Shown here one piece after another: positions 50,257-63,637 of a stretch of DNA of 64,000 bases (position 1 is its first letter; each line of letters opens with the position of its first letter). A program made the position numbers and the translations under genes. This DNA is from Populus alba (taxonomy: Eukaryota; Streptophyta; Magnoliopsida; Malpighiales; Salicaceae), in NCBI RefSeq assembly GCF_005239225.2, contig NC_133300.1, positions 19,829,584-19,893,583 on the forward strand. Reading direction: 5' to 3'. The notes beneath the pieces are model-generated. The model ran no database searches. It saw nothing but the letters and a program-made list of their open reading frames with translations, and was not told the origin of the DNA.

Positions 50257-53083
50257 TGTCGCAACGTGTGTGGCGTCGCGACAAAAATCTTGTGTTTCCA
50301 TTTTAATAAAAAAATATAAATGTAAATCTATTTCTATGTGGCAGATATTGGAAGACAAGAAATTCTTGTCTTTTATTGGTAGACAAATGGAATGGGAGTC
50401 GCCACTTTGAGTTCTAGTATTTTGGTCACTAAGAACCCTATACTGGTCTTAGAGATCGGTACTAAGTACGGGGACTGTTGCGTAAAGGGAAGGTATTAAC
50501 ACCCCAAATACGCCATATCCTAAGGTAAGCTGCATTGTTTTTATTGTCTGATAAAACTAAGGGTTATTGGACTCTGTTGTTGGTCTGTCTATGGTTCAAA
50601 GAACAAATCCTCCTCGTAAGAAGGTCTTTATCTTATGGGTAAAATTCCTAAATCGTTTCTAACGTCTATATCCTAAAACTTTATATAATATTTACGAATA
50701 CGTTTTATGTATAAATCGTAATCCCCAATACTAAAATAAACAAAAAGATTTTTTTAGAATTTTTGGAATATTGGCCTAGTTCTCATGGCTTGATATAAAC
50801 TGTTATTAAAGCCAAAATGTATGCTAATACATATATTGTTTTGAAAATTTTCTTTGTTGTGTGAAAATATGATGTTATAATATTTATATATATATATTGG
50901 AGAGACTAGCCGTATTTTTTAAAACAAAAAAACATTTTTTGGAAAAATATTTTTTTTTTTTTATGTTTTTAACGAAAATCGGAGTATTTAATACTGGGTT
51001 TTATTCTTACGGTATAAAAATACAAACCAATATTAATCCACCCTAATAAATATGCAGGAAAAATCAACAATATTTTTAAGAATTTTTTTGAAAGCAAAAA
51101 CATTTTTTTATGTTGAAGTCTTTAATGTTTTGATGAAAACCGGGTATTTTAATAATGAATTTATATCTCTACGGTATAGAAATACAAACCATTATTAAGC
51201 CAAAAATGCCAAGCAAATCAACAATATTTTTCAAAGATTTTTCAGAATATATTTTTTTTAAAAGAAAAAAAAAATAATATATATATATATATATATAATA
51301 TAATATATATTAAATACATAATATAATATAATATAATATTATGTGGGCGGGGCCGGCCCAACTGAATGGGCCAAACCCAGCCCAACAGGAATTGGGATTG
51401 GGCCGATCTCGGTCCAGGAGAGGATTGGGCCGATCTCGGCCCATTTAAGCTTTTATCTCTGACTGGGCCAGACCTGGCCCAGTATGCATGACTGGGCCAG
51501 AATCGGTCTGGCCCAGCAAAAGAAAACAGTCGGGAGGGGAATTAATTTTCCCCTCCCCTTCTCCTGCATGCAACACAATTATGCATGCAGGAGGGAAGCT
51601 TCTTCAACTAACAGGTGCAAAGGGGGGGGGGAGAAGACTTTACCTGGCGTGGAGGAGGCGGTCGCTGGTGGTGCTGTGATGGAGGCCGGCGTGGCTAAAG
51701 GCGGCGAGGCTGGTTGCAGGATCTGATCGCCGCTGGAGGAAGAACAAAACAGGTCCTGCAGAGGAGAAGGAGAGCCCACGGTTGCAACGGTTGGAGCGGC
51801 TGAAGGGAGAGCTGATATCCTGGCGGTCTTTGGTGCTGCTGCTATCCTGCAGAGGAGAAGGAAAACTCATGGTTGCAAGATGGTTGCTGCGGCTGCTGCT
51901 ACTGCTGTTGCTGCTGCTGGAGGCCTCGGTGATAGAGGAGAAGAGTTTTGCAGAGGAGAGAGAGATGATGCAATCACCGTGTGTGATGTTTTGGTGGCTG
52001 CTTGAGGTGGAGATGACGGTGAGAAGACGAGTGATGATGGTGGTGGTGGATGAGGGCCAACGGCGGAGAGGGAAAGAGAAGAAGAGGCTGGTTGCAGGAA
52101 AACTGAGCAGTAATGGCTGGTTTTCGTCCGACTTTGTGTTTTATTTTTTCCTCCCTCAGGTCTTCAACAGAGATTCTATTTATAGGCGGTGCAAAAGGGC
52201 AACATTTTCTACATTGGGAAAAACTTTTTAGCCCTTGATTCGACCCGAGGAATCCAAGCCACTGGTTCAAAGTGTGTACCTTGAACTGCGAATTTTGGCA
52301 ATCCAAGGTTGCAGACTGCCGAGGTGGCAACTTCGGGCTTAATAAACGGACCCGTTTCTAAATTTTTCGACCCGACCGACCCCTTCTCCAGGATAAAGGG
52401 GTTTCAGGTGACATTTTGTTGCGGTGCACCGTTTGTCGATTTGGAGGCCAAAGAGCCAGAAAATGCGCCTGGAAAGCAGTCACTCGGGCAGCTTTTCGAG
52501 GAAGAAACGTGAACAGTAACAGGCGACGTGTCGCTTGATTTCCCTGCGCCTTTTCAAATTAATCCTCCAGTTTTCAATTTCTTCAATTTGACCCCGAATC
52601 AATCCAATACAACACCTCTATTTACGCGCCTTTTCCAAATTGGTCCCTGGTTTCGAATTTTCTCAATTAAGTCCCTAATTGGCCATTAAACTTTAATATT
52701 TATGCAATTAAGCCCCTAGTTGGACCTAATAAATTGCTAAAAAATATATTTTGACCCCCAGAAACTTAAATTTCTTCTAATTAAAGCCTAAATTGACTTA
52801 AAAATCAATTTTTCTTGCATCAAAACCCCTATAAATCCAATTAAGTCCATAAACATCCAAATTTGGGCTTTTCTCCTCAAAATTTAAATTTTCCTTCTTA
52901 AAACAGGGCCCTCATCCTTCAAGAATATACTGTCAAAAATCCAATCTTTGTATTTTTTATACTCCTTGACCAATTTTCTGACCATTTTTCTGAACGCTTC
53001 TGCCTCTTGTTATTTTTCTAACCTCTTTTGGCTATTTATTTTATTTTTTATTTTTGTGGGGACCCCGAAAATGGGTTACAACA
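50257..53083 (-). mobile_element. Ogre/Tat-like element E1, 3' LTR
   Basis: On + it starts TGTCGCAACGTG and ends GGGTTACAACA. On the - strand it therefore begins TGTTGTAACCC after the purine tract AAAGAGGGGGCATC (53097-53084). It is 2827 bases long. It aligns along its length with 58839-61213, with extra blocks near 51100-51190 and 52140-52430. It contains AT-rich tracts (51270-51335), a G10 run near 51617-51626 and GC-rich sequence whose open frames (for example 51782-52231) are not supported as genes. Confidence 0.85.
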
Positions 53084-55115
53084 GATGCCCCCTCTTTATA
53101 AAGCTTGCGGAGCAGGGATTTTGCGCAGTAAGATTTATAAAGATAAACCAAAACTGAACTCCTGAAACTGATCTGGTTGGAGCTTGATCGCTCTGAAACT
53201 TTGTCTTTACAACAATCCTCCTCAACCCAAAAACTATGATCAAAATTTAGTCATCTCGAGATCCCTTCTAGCGATCTCCTTTAACCAAAAAAACTTGGAA
53301 TCCCATCTGGCGATTCCTTTTAAACAAAGCTGAAATATGAGGTCCCTTCTGACGACCTCCTTTGACCAATATCGAAATACGAGATCCCTTCTAGTGATCC
53401 CCATCAACTTGGGATCCCATCTGGCGTGACCTTCATCGAGAATGGTCTCATTATTATGGGGTGACCTACCCAGGTAAAAAAAAAATGGAGAATGGTCTCA
53501 TTCTAATGGGTGACCTACCCAGAAAAAATAATGGTCTCATTGTGATGGGTGACCTACCCAAGTGGAAAAAGGGAAGAGTGGTCTCATTCTTATGGGTGAC
53601 CTACCCAGGGGGAAGAATGGCCTCATTATTTATGGTGACCTACCCAGGTAAAAAAAGATGGAGAATGGTCTTCATTCTTATGGGTGACCTAACCCAGAAA
53701 GATGATGGTCTCATTGTGATGTGGTGACCTACCCAAATTGGGAAAAGGGAAGAGTGGTCTCATTCTTATGGGTGACCTACCCAGGGGGAAGAATGGCCTC
53801 ATTATTATGGGTGACCTACCTAGGTAAAAAAAGATGAAAAATGGTCACATTCTTATGGTGACCTACCCAGAAAGATGATGCGTCTCATTGTGATGGGTGA
53901 CCTACCCAAGTGGAAGAATTCTTAGTAAACTCCATGCTTTTCTAAGAAATGGTTTCAATATGAGTCCCTTCTGGCGACCTTCCTTGATGAACATCAAAAT
54001 ACGAGATCCCTTCTGGCGATCTCAAATAACTTGGAATCCCATCTGGCGATTCCTTTTAACCAAAGCTAAAATATGAGGTCCCTTCTGGCGACCTTCATCG
54101 AAATACGAGATCCCTTCTGGTGATCTCCTTTAACCAAACAACTTGGAATCCCATCTGGCGATTCCTTTTAACAAAAGCTAAAATTTGAGGTCCCTTCTAG
54201 CGACCTCCATTGATGAATATTGAAATACGAGATCCCTTCTGGCGATCTCAAAACAACTTGGAATCCTAATCTGGCAATTCCTTTTTATTCAAAGCTGAAA
54301 TATGAGGTCCCTTCTAGCGACCTTTCATCGAAATACGAGATCCCTTCTGGCAATCTCCTTTAACCAAACAACTTGGAATCCCATTTGGCGATTCCTTTTA
54401 TACAAAAGCTGAAATTTGAGGTCCCTTCTGGCGACCTCCATTGATGAATATCGAAATACGAGATCCCCTTCTGGCGATCTCAACAACTTGGAATCCCATT
54501 TGGCGATTCCTTTTTTACCGAATGCTATCGATGTCGTTATTCCTGCTAGCAGGGTTTGAAAACCATTATCTTCTCTTCTTGTTGTTCTAGAATCAACTCG
54601 ATGATTCTTTCTTCGTCCATAATCTTGTTGGAATGCACTAAGATCTCCTCCTGTAACGATCCAAAAACATACATGCAATGATTTATGATTAGATGTAATG
54701 CATGCATTCTTACCTGGTTTTGAAACATAGGCCCCAACGTCTTCTTCTAGTTCATGAAACTCTCTCTTAACATGAGCTTGCTTTTTGGAGTCGTATGCTG
54801 GATTTATTCTCACATTGCCCTATCATATCTTTGAGAAGAAGTCTTTGACTTTTCACAAGTAGCTTTTTTTCCGAAATGTGTGACTTGTCAATGCTTTCTT
54901 TGTCATTCCTTTGCCAATGCTTTAACTTATCTTTTTCAAATCTACGGGCTCTCATCCCGTAGAACTTTTATGAAATATCTTTTATTGCCCCCAGTGTGGG
55001 GTGTGATCCTAATCTGGGTTTTTATAAAGAAGAAATTCATTCTGGCTCAAATAAGGACCACCAACGATAAACTCTTTAGAGAGTGAAGGGATAATGATTT
55101 CAAAATGCACCTTGT
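53084..55115 (-). repeat. E1 region between the gag remnant and the 3' LTR, with minisatellites
   Basis: 53260-53440 and 53950-54520 are arrays of 'gagatcccttctggcgatct'-type units alternating with 'ggaatcccatctggcgattc' and 'gaggtcccttctggcgacct'. 53440-53930 is an array of roughly 55-65-base units with 'ggtctcattcttatgggtga' and 'cctaccca'. The repeated open frames (MGDL.., GRSPI..) are by-products of the array. 54540-55100 is unique internal sequence. No protease, RT, RNase H or integrase motif is present. Confidence 0.75.
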
Positions 55116-55689
55116 TTAGGGTTGATAAACTTTATTCTTATCTTGAAAGAAATAGATAAGCAATTTATCATCACGAATTACTTCTGCTATTTTGTTGCAG
55201 TAGGATCGAAGGTGAGTGTTTAAACCAGTGTACTTAATGAAATCGGGTATCCTAAAATCCTTTAGCACCATAATGTTTGGTACCAGACATACTTTAACTG
55301 CTCGCATTGGGTCAAACCAAATCATTACCCTCAATTGCCCTTAATCTTTCTTCCAAAGCACACAACTTGTCCTGGTCCATCAAACTAGGAGACCCATTAT
55401 CCGAGGTTCCTTCCGTTGTTAAGTCAATAGTGATTGGAGGATGAGTTGGCTGGATAGGGGTGATAGGCACCAAATGTTGTTCGTTGGCCGAGTTTGCCCC
55501 CTGGTTTTGGGATGCTTGAGGGATATGAGCTGCTGGCGCTCCTTTGGGTGGTTGTGCTGACGTTCCCTCCCCATTCTTAGTTCTTAGAGGTTGCTCGAAC
55601 AGGTCGGTCAACCTAACAACTTCACCTTTTACGGCTTCTAACTCGATCTGATAGCGTGACTCGAAATGAGCTCTTTCTTCGTTCTCCAT
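55116..55689 (-). pseudogene. Ogre/Tat-like gag, N-terminal remnant
   Basis: It starts at 55689 (MENEERAHFESRYQ), with a coiled-coil-like start, a proline-rich middle and ALEERLRAIEGNDLV. After a 1-base frameshift near 55320 it reads AVKVCLVPNIMVLKDFRIPD and IAEVIRDDKLLIYFFQD. The latter resembles the plant Ty3/Tat gag core ('P.FKVPEFDKY...DDKLLIHFFQDS' type, from memory). It ends soon after FFQD. A shorter relative is in E2 at 62735-62956. Confidence 0.75.
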
Positions 55690-56022
55690 TCTTGATCTGG
55701 ACCGGATTTGGTGAACTCTAGACGTTGGACCTATGTTTCACGATCTGGCGTGTATGTGATAAACAAAATGCGTGATGAAAATGCAATGCACATGTAATGT
55801 GTATATATTTTTTATAAGCTGATTCATGACTTTCGTAATCCTTTAGGCAAGATTTATGAGTTGACTCGATTACCATAAAGGAGGGTTTGCTAAGTTCTTA
55901 TCATAGTGGCTTACCAAAACACATTAAGAAGATAAATACGTCACGGACTTCTTATAAATAAAAAGAAAGCGACTCATACAAAAAAACGATAAAGGAAAAG
56001 AGATTCTTATACATTGCTACCT

Positions 56023-58335
56023 CTAAATGGCATTTCCCCTATTAGCTAAATCCCCAATAAAACAGGCCATGGCCCCCATGTATTCTCGATACTTTGAAGC
56101 GTCATTTCCAACTTGGGTGGCTTGCTATTGCAACCTTTTCGCATAACGGGCTACGTGCTCAACTTGTTTTGACATATGTCTTATCCTATCATGGAATACG
56201 GTGTTATCCGCGATTATCATTTCATTGCTGGCTCTTAAGGCTTCGTTACTTCTTTCCAACACCCGGACCATATCTTAAGACCGTGTCAGCTTATCTCTTA
56301 CCCTCTACAGCTCTTCCTTTTCAATATCCAGCTCGACTATTTTGGAATTGATTTGAACTGCAAAGCTATCCATGTAGCCTTGGCATTCTTGACGCTCTTG
56401 CTTAGCCTTACTCATCTCCTCTTCCATCTCAAAGTAGTGGCTTCTCAACTCCCTTAACTCTTCTTCTCGTACCTCGATCTCCGATTGTAAAGCCCTCAAC
56501 CTTCCTTTCGAAGACTCAGCTCTCTTCTGGTAATCTCTCATGTCAGACTCAGCGGCCCTTCTCGCACTTCTCTCTTCCTCCAGTTGCACCATGTATTGAG
56601 CTCTGACCTTCCTTTCTTCTTCTATGTCGAGCTTGGCTAGACGATTCTTCTCCTTTTCATCTTCTACTTTCTTTAAAAGAAGGTTCCTTCCCTTCTTCAA
56701 AGAATCCATCATCTCCTTATCAACATTCACGCCTTTTGTTGATCTCTTAACCTTAGCCAACTCTTTTTATGCTATTCCATTCTTCTTGACCAACTCATCA
56801 TAATCAGCTATTCGATTCCTTAACTCAGCCTGGACCCTCGTTGTTATCTCTTCAGCTACCTCGACCCTTTTCTGCCATTCTTTTAGAGACATTAACTGCT
56901 TCTCTTGTTTTTCTAACCGCTGATTCAAGAAAACCCTCATCGTATTTTCTTCCTCTAGCTGGTTCTCTAATAGTTGTCGCTGCCCCTTACTTTTGCTGAG
57001 ATCTATTCTACACTGCTCTAGCTGCTTTCTTAGATTTTCCTCATCATCCATTCTTTTTCTTTTCTGTGGTTCTATCGTTGCTTCCGACTGTTCTTGTGTA
57101 GAGAGAACCTTCACTTCAGAAAAATCTTCATTCCTCCAAACTATATAATTCTGGCTGAATGAGGTTTCAAAACTGCTTCCTTTTTCCCGTTTCACCTCCA
57201 AAGGTATTTCTCAATCCTGTCGGATAAGCTCCATTTCTTCGATGAATGGCTGGTGCTTGAATAAACCGATGAAATCAGCTAAACCCAAGGTTCTTGGTGT
57301 ATATTGCATTCCGCCTAACTGCCTTGTTACAAGGGCGGGCGCATAGCTGATGTAACCGGTTACACCAATCAAAGGAACCTATATCTTGCTTCCACAGCTC
57401 ATGGTGCAAATAACGTTGTTCATCCACGACGCTTTCCACTTGAAGTTTCTCCTTGGCAAGGCTGCATACTTATCTCTCCAAGTCTTCTCATCCCAATTCT
57501 TCCAAGTCTCATCTATGGTAATCTTTAACGGTCACAAGTCAAACCACCAAAAGTTGTTGAAGATGTCTCTTGGTGTTTCGATATGACTGATTATCCATAA
57601 ATACAACATAGGGATGCAGCATCTCATAGCTCCTTTTCCATGCGTTCGGCAGTGATTGAGAGATAACATGGTTTCCCCCAAGATGGCTGAGGAAGGATTG
57701 ATCCGGTCATGCTCATATTCAACGAAGACACTTGCTGCTTCTAAACTGATGACCCCAGCTTCAGAAGGGAACAATACTAGTCCAAAGATGGCGAAGGCCA
57801 CCAACCTATATCGTTCATCTCCCAACTTGCCTTCTTCGGCATTTTTCTTCATTCGGGCTTCAATGACCTTCCATTTAAAACCCCCTTCGGCGACTCTACA
57901 TTGGTTGATCTTTCCTAAGCCTAATAAATTGACTACCTCCGAAGCTGTGTCTTCAAATCTACGTCGGTGGTAGATTTTGTGGCTGTCATTTGGAAAGTCC
58001 AGAATTCTCTCATATTCTTCCAAGGTTGGTGTCATATCGATGTTTCTAAAGGTAAAACACCGATAACTGGGATCCCAAAAATTCAGAAGGGCTTTGATCG
58101 CCGCTGCTTGTATAGGCAACCTCATTATTTGTGCAATTCTCCCATATCGCCTTTCCAACAGAGTCTCGTCAACATATTCCATGATAGACAATAACTTCCC
58201 TAAGTCGTTTACCATGTGATTTACCTTGGTAATGCATGGTAAACCACTAGCATCGATTCTTGGGCATTTTCCTTCGGTGATCTGAGCCAACTCAGACTCT
58301 TGTCCAAATTCTTGGAAAGAGAGGTACTTAGTCAT
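56023..58335 (-). pseudogene. Ogre/Tat ORF1: DUF7745-like domain plus long coiled coil, seven in-frame stops
   Basis: One uninterrupted frame of 771 codons from 58335 to a TAG at 56025-56023. The N-terminal 360 residues look like the DUF7745 domain found in plant retrotransposon ORF1 (LLNFWDPSYRCFTFRNIDMT, PTLEEYERILDFP, then VPLIGVTGYISYAPALVTRQ). The C-terminal half is a highly charged coiled coil (KKVEDEKEKNRLAKLDIEEE). Internal stops sit at 57534, 57381, 57213, 56769, 56307, about 56266 and 56127. Every one is a TGA/TAG/TAA that a single C-to-T change makes from CGA, CAG or CAA, and no frameshift is seen. The function of ORF1 in these elements is not established. Confidence 0.8.
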
Positions 58336-58835
58336 GATTTCAGCTCAAAACCTGGGTTGATGAATTTAACATTATTAATCGTGATGAAAGTAAGATACAT
58401 ATCCTAAGGACAAGCTCTATTTATTAAGTGAGAATGGGTAGGTTTTCTATCTAGTCTTGAAGGGTCTCATATCTGCCTAGTGACGTTCTTCGTAAAGACA
58501 GTATAGGGGCGTTGCAAAGAACAGTTAAGGCACGTATGCCCACCATTGCCAAGCAGACACTCAGATATGAGTTGGGTGTTTCACACATTTAAACCCTGAC
58601 CAATAGTCTTAGGGTAAATCGCTAATTCCCCACTTAACTTAAGGCTTGTGTGTGCTTCTCAAAATAAAAGTAAGTGATGCATGAAACAATTTTATACAAT
58701 GCATGAATAATAAGGGTAAAATAAAAAACAAATATGCAAATAAAAGGAAAGGCATATTAACAATAAACACACGAAAACACAAACAAATCAGACAAAAAAC
58801 AAAGCTTAGTCTACAAGGTCCCAGTGGAGTCGCCA
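58336..58835 (-). mobile_element. E1 leader and tRNA-Arg-type primer binding site
   Basis: The primer site, read on -, is TGGCGACTCCACTGGGAC at 58835-58818, three bases inside the 5' LTR. This matches the tRNA-Arg type of primer site reported for Ogre elements. The leader down to 58336 has no gene. 58390-58650 is shared with E2 at 63230-63480. Confidence 0.8.
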
Positions 58836-58838
58836 TTC

Positions 58839-61213
58839 TGTCGCACGTGTGCGGCGTCGCGGCGAAAAATCTTGTGTTTCCATTTTAATAAAAAAATATA
58901 AATGTAAATCTATTTCTATGTGGTAGATATTGGGAAGACAAGAAAATTCTTGTCTTTTATTGGTAGAAAATGGAATGGGAGTCGCCACCTAGTATTTTGG
59001 TCACTAGGAACCCTAACTGGTCTTAGAGATCGGGTACGGGGACTGGTTGCTTAAAGGGAAGGTATTAACACCCCAAATACGCCCTACCTAAGGTAAGCTG
59101 CATTGTTTTATTGTCTGATAAAAACTAAGGTGTTATTGGACTTCTAGTTGTTGGTCTGTCTATGGTTCAAGAACAAATCCTCCTCGGTAAGAAAATCTTT
59201 ATCTTATCGGGTAAAATCCTAATCGTTCTAACGTCTATACCAAAACTTTATTAATAATATTTAGGAATACGTTTTACGTATAAATTCTTAATCTCAAATA
59301 CTAAAAGAAAACAAAAGGATATTTTTAGAATTTTTGAAATATTGGCCTAGTTCTCATGGCTTGAATAAACTGGTTATTAAAGCCAAAATGTATGCTAATA
59401 CATATATTGTTTTGAAAATTTTCTTTGTTGTGTGAAAATATGATGTTATAATATTTATATATATATATTGGAGAGACTAGGCCGTATTTTAAAAAACAAA
59501 AAAAAATTTTGGAAAATATTTTTTTTTTGATGTTTTAATGAAAATCGGGTATTTTAATACTGAGTTTGTATTCTTACAGTATAAAAATACAAACCAATAT
59601 TAATCCACCCTAATAAAAATATGCAGGAAAAATCAACAATATTTTTTTAGAATTTTTTTGAATACAAACCATTATTAAGCCAAAAAATGCAAGCAAATCA
59701 ACAATATTTTTCAAAGATTTTTCAGAATATATTTTTTTTAAAAGAAAAAAAAAAATATATATATATATACATATATAATATAATATATTATAATACATAA
59801 TATAATATAATATATATTATGTGGGCGGGGCCGGCCCAACTGAATGGGCCAAACCCAGCCCAACAGGAATTGGGATTGGGCCGATCTCGGTCCAGGAGAG
59901 GATTGGGCCGATCTCGGCCCATTTAAGCTTTTATCTCTGACTGGGCCAGAATCGGTCTGGCCCAGCAAAAGATAACAGTCGGGAGGGGAATTAATTTTCC
60001 CCTCCCCTTCTCCTGCATGCAACACAATTATGCATGCAGGAGGGAAGCTTCTTCAACTAACAGGTGCAAAGGGGGGGAGAAGACTTTACCTGGCGTGGAG
60101 GAGGCGGTCGCTGGTGGTGCTGTGATGGAGGCCGGCGTGGCTAAAGGCGGCGAGGCTGGTTGCAGGATCTGATCGTCGCTGGAGGAAGAACAAAACAGGT
60201 CCTGCAGAGGAGAAGGGAGAGCTGCTATCCTGGCGGTCTTTGGTGCTGCTGCTATCCTGTAGAGGAGAAGGAAAACTCACGGTTGCAAGATGGTTGGTGC
60301 GGCTGCTGCGGCTGCTGCGGCTGCTGTTGCTGCTGCTGGAGGCCTCGGTGACAGAGGAGAAGAGTTTTGCAGAGGAGAGAGAGATGATGCAATCACCATG
60401 TGTGACGTTTTGGTGGCTGCTTGAGGTGGAGATGACGGTGAGAAGACGAGTGATGATGGTGGTGGTGGATGAGGGCCAACGGCGGAGAGGGAAAGAGAAG
60501 AAGAGGCTGGTTGCAGGAAAATTGGGCAGTAATGGCTGGTGCACGGTTTGTCGGATTTGGAGGCCAGACGAGCCGGAAAATGCGCTTGGAAAGCAGCCAC
60601 TCGAGCAGCTTTTCGAGGAAGAAAGTGAACAGTAACAGGCGACGTGTCGCCTGATTTCCCTACGCCATTTTTCAAATTAATCCTCCAGTTTTCAATTTCT
60701 TCAATTTGACCCCGAATCAATCCAATATAGGACCTCTATTTACGCGCCTTTTCCAAATTGGTCCCTGGTTTCGGATTTTCTCAATTAAGTCCCTAATTGG
60801 CCATTAAACTTCAATATTTATGCAATTAAGCCCCTAGTTGGACCTAATAAATTGCTAAAAAATATATTTTGGCCCCAGAACTTAAATTTCTTCTAATTAA
60901 AGCCCAAATTGACTTAAAAATCAATTTTTCTTGCAATCAAATCCCTTATAAATCCAATTAAAAATCCAATTAAGTCCATAAACATCCAAATTTGGGCTTT
61001 TCTCCTCAAAATTTAAATTTTCCTTCTAAAACAGGGCCCTCATCCTTCAAAAATATACTGTCAAAAATCCAATCTTTGTATTTTTATACTCCTTGACCAA
61101 TTTTCTGACCATTTTCTGAACGCTTCTGCCTCTTGTTATTTTTCTAACCTCTTTTGGCTATTTATTTTATTTTTATTTTTATTTTTGTGGGGACCCAAAA
61201 ATGGGTTACAACA
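58839..61213 (-). mobile_element. LTR shared by E1 (as 5' LTR) and E2 (as 3' LTR)
   Basis: On + it starts TGTCGCACGTGTGCGG and ends GGGTTACAACA. It is 2375 bases long. Compared with 50257-53083 it lacks blocks near 51100-51190, about 51465-51500 and 52140-52430. On its left it borders the E1 primer site. On its right (61214-61227) it borders a purine tract like that of E1. It therefore serves two internal regions at once. Confidence 0.82.
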
Positions 61214-63637
61214 AATGCCCCCTCTTTATAAAGCTTACGGAGCAGGGATTTTGCGCAGTAAGATTTATAAAGATAAACCAAAACTGAACTCCTGAAACTG
61301 ATCTGGTTGGAGCTTGATCGCTCTGAAACTTTGTCTTTACAGCAATCCTCCTCAACCCAAAAACTATGATCAAAATTTAGTCATCTCGAGATCCCTTCTG
61401 GCGATCTCCTTTAACCAAAAAAACTTGGAATCCCATCTGGCGATTCCTTTTAAACAAAGCTGAAATATAAGGTCCCTTCTGAAGACCTCCTTTGACCAAT
61501 ATCGAAATACGAGATCCCTTCTAGCAATCCCCATCAACTTGGAATCCCATCTAGCGATTCCTTTTAACCAAAACTAAACTCTGTGTGTGGTTGGGTTAAC
61601 CTGAGATCCCAGCTAGCGATCTCCTTTAACCAAATACAAAAATGCGTGTGTGGTCTCATTATGATGGGTGACCTGCCCGAGTGGAAAAGGGGAAGAGTGG
61701 TCTCATTCTTATAGGTGACCTACCCAGGGGGAAGAATGGTCTCATTATTATGGGTGACCTACCCAGGTAAAAAAAAAAGGAGAATAGTCTCATTCTAATG
61801 GGTGACCTACCCAGAAAAAATAATGGTCTCATTGTGATGGGTGACCTACCCAAGTGGAAAAGGGAAGAGTGGTCTCATTCTTATGGGTGACCTACCCAAG
61901 GGGAAGAATGGCCTCATTATTATGGGTGACCTACCCAGGTAAAAAAAGATGGAGAATGGTCTCATTCTTATGGGTGACCTACCCAGAAAGATGATGGTCT
62001 CATTGTGATGGGTGACATACCCAAGTGGAAGAATTCTTAGTAAACTTGTTCAACTCTTTTAGCTATCTTCACAATCTCATGCCAATCTTTTTATGCTTGT
62101 TGTGATTGTTTGAAGATTGGTGGAAACCTTTCAAGGTCATTAGGTATCCTGGTAGCACGCAGCATCGCCACTGCCGACGTATGGAATCACACATTGTCTC
62201 TACTAAAAGAGAAACCTATGAATCTAAAACTATGATGTCTCCTCTTCAATTCCTCACCGATGGTGCAACAAACAAGCACCAATAAAGGGAGTTCTGCTCT
62301 GTTGAAGTTTCAGTCTTCTTCATGTTTTTTAGTCTAGACATGTCTCTTCTCTCTACTTCTGCGTTTTAATGCTAACACTCTTAGGATAAAATTGTAGATG
62401 ATCTGAAACTACTGCATTCCTTCTTGAATTCTCCATTGGTAGATCCATAAATAGATCTCTGTTGAGACAGCTCTGCTATGTTAAAGTTCCAAGTAAAGTC
62501 ATGTTTTTCATACCAACATCTTGTGTTGCTGGACTGCAATGGAGTTCATAGCAGATGTGGCTAGAAAGCAGGCTTTCGCTGTAGTGCAAAAGGCTGACAA
62601 CTATTGGGTGCCATTGCAAGATGTGGAGTTGGTGAACAATTAACAGTGCAGTTGAACTAAAAAGGATATTGTCTTTTGTTTATTACTGAAGGCGTTGCTG
62701 CTGTTGTTCATGACTGAGGAGAGGTGGTGCCACTTTAGTGTTTATAGCCCCTACTGGTGGAGCGCTGAGGAGAAAAGTCAATGATGTTTTCCTTGTATGG
62801 GACATGGGCTAACAGTACTTCCATAGGAGGCTGTGCAGACATTCCCTTTCCACTCTTGAAGTTCAGCACTTGTTCAAGTAGATTGAGTTTAGCTACTTCA
62901 CATTTGATGCTCTCAATTTCCTTTTGACAAAAAGTCTTATCGGACCCCATTCTCAACTTTTCTCATTCTAGTGTAGTAGACCTTGGGTCAGGGAACCTAC
63001 TTTTCATCCCGGTGCATGCATGATAAATGTATGAGCATATAATCTATATGATAAACTCGCCCTTCGAGGAGTGACATATGGTCGTAACTCTTGTATGATG
63101 AAACAAAAATCTTGATTCTTGCCCAAACTCTACAATGAAAATTTTCTGCATGATGACCATTATGTCACCCACAAGTCTTGAGTTCAAGATGCTTCAAGAA
63201 GGGTTTGCCCTGATGCAAATAATGATAGCACATACAACCTAAGGACATGTTCTATTCATTATGTGATCATGGGTAGATTCTCTACCTGGTCTCAAAAGGG
63301 TCTCATATCTGCCCAATGACGATCTTCGTAAAGACAATATAGGGGTGTTACAAGAAATGGTTAGGGTACGTATACCCGCCATTACCATGCAGGCACTTAG
63401 ATATGAGTTCGATGTTTCTCGCATCTTAACCATGACCAATAGTCCTAGGGCAGATCGTTAATTCCCCACCTAACCTAGAAGTTTGTGTGTGCTTGATGCA
63501 TGAAATAATTCTATAAAATGCTTGGAAAATACATTAACAAAAAGTAGACAAAAAAACAAAAACTTAAACACATCAAATATACAAAGCTTAGTCCAATATT
63601 GTTAGAAACAATACCTTCCCTAGTGGAGTCGCCATTC
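61214..63637 (-). mobile_element. E2 internal region, shortened
   Basis: It begins with the purine tract and 61380-62046, collinear with 53240-53937 including the 'gggtgacctaccca' minisatellite (61650-62035). 62050-62730 holds nothing I recognise. 62956-62735 (-) is a gag start relative (MRMGSDKTFCQKEIESIKCE, then GKGMSAQPP), ending quickly. 63230-63480 matches the E1 leader, so ORF1 and nearly all of gag are deleted. A primer site (TGGCGACTCCACTAGGG) lies at 63634-63618. Confidence 0.7.

Noticed and set aside
51782..52330. Overlapping open frames on both strands rich in L, S, A and H
   Set aside because: They lie wholly inside the E1 3' LTR, and the same text recurs at 60086-60720 in the other LTR. 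GC-rich skewed composition explains the open frames.
53461..53727. Open frame with repeated MGDLP.. units, possibly a repeat protein
   Set aside because: It is a translation of the 'gggtgacctaccca' minisatellite. The same array in E2 opens on the other strand (61659-61853), and unit lengths vary, breaking any frame.
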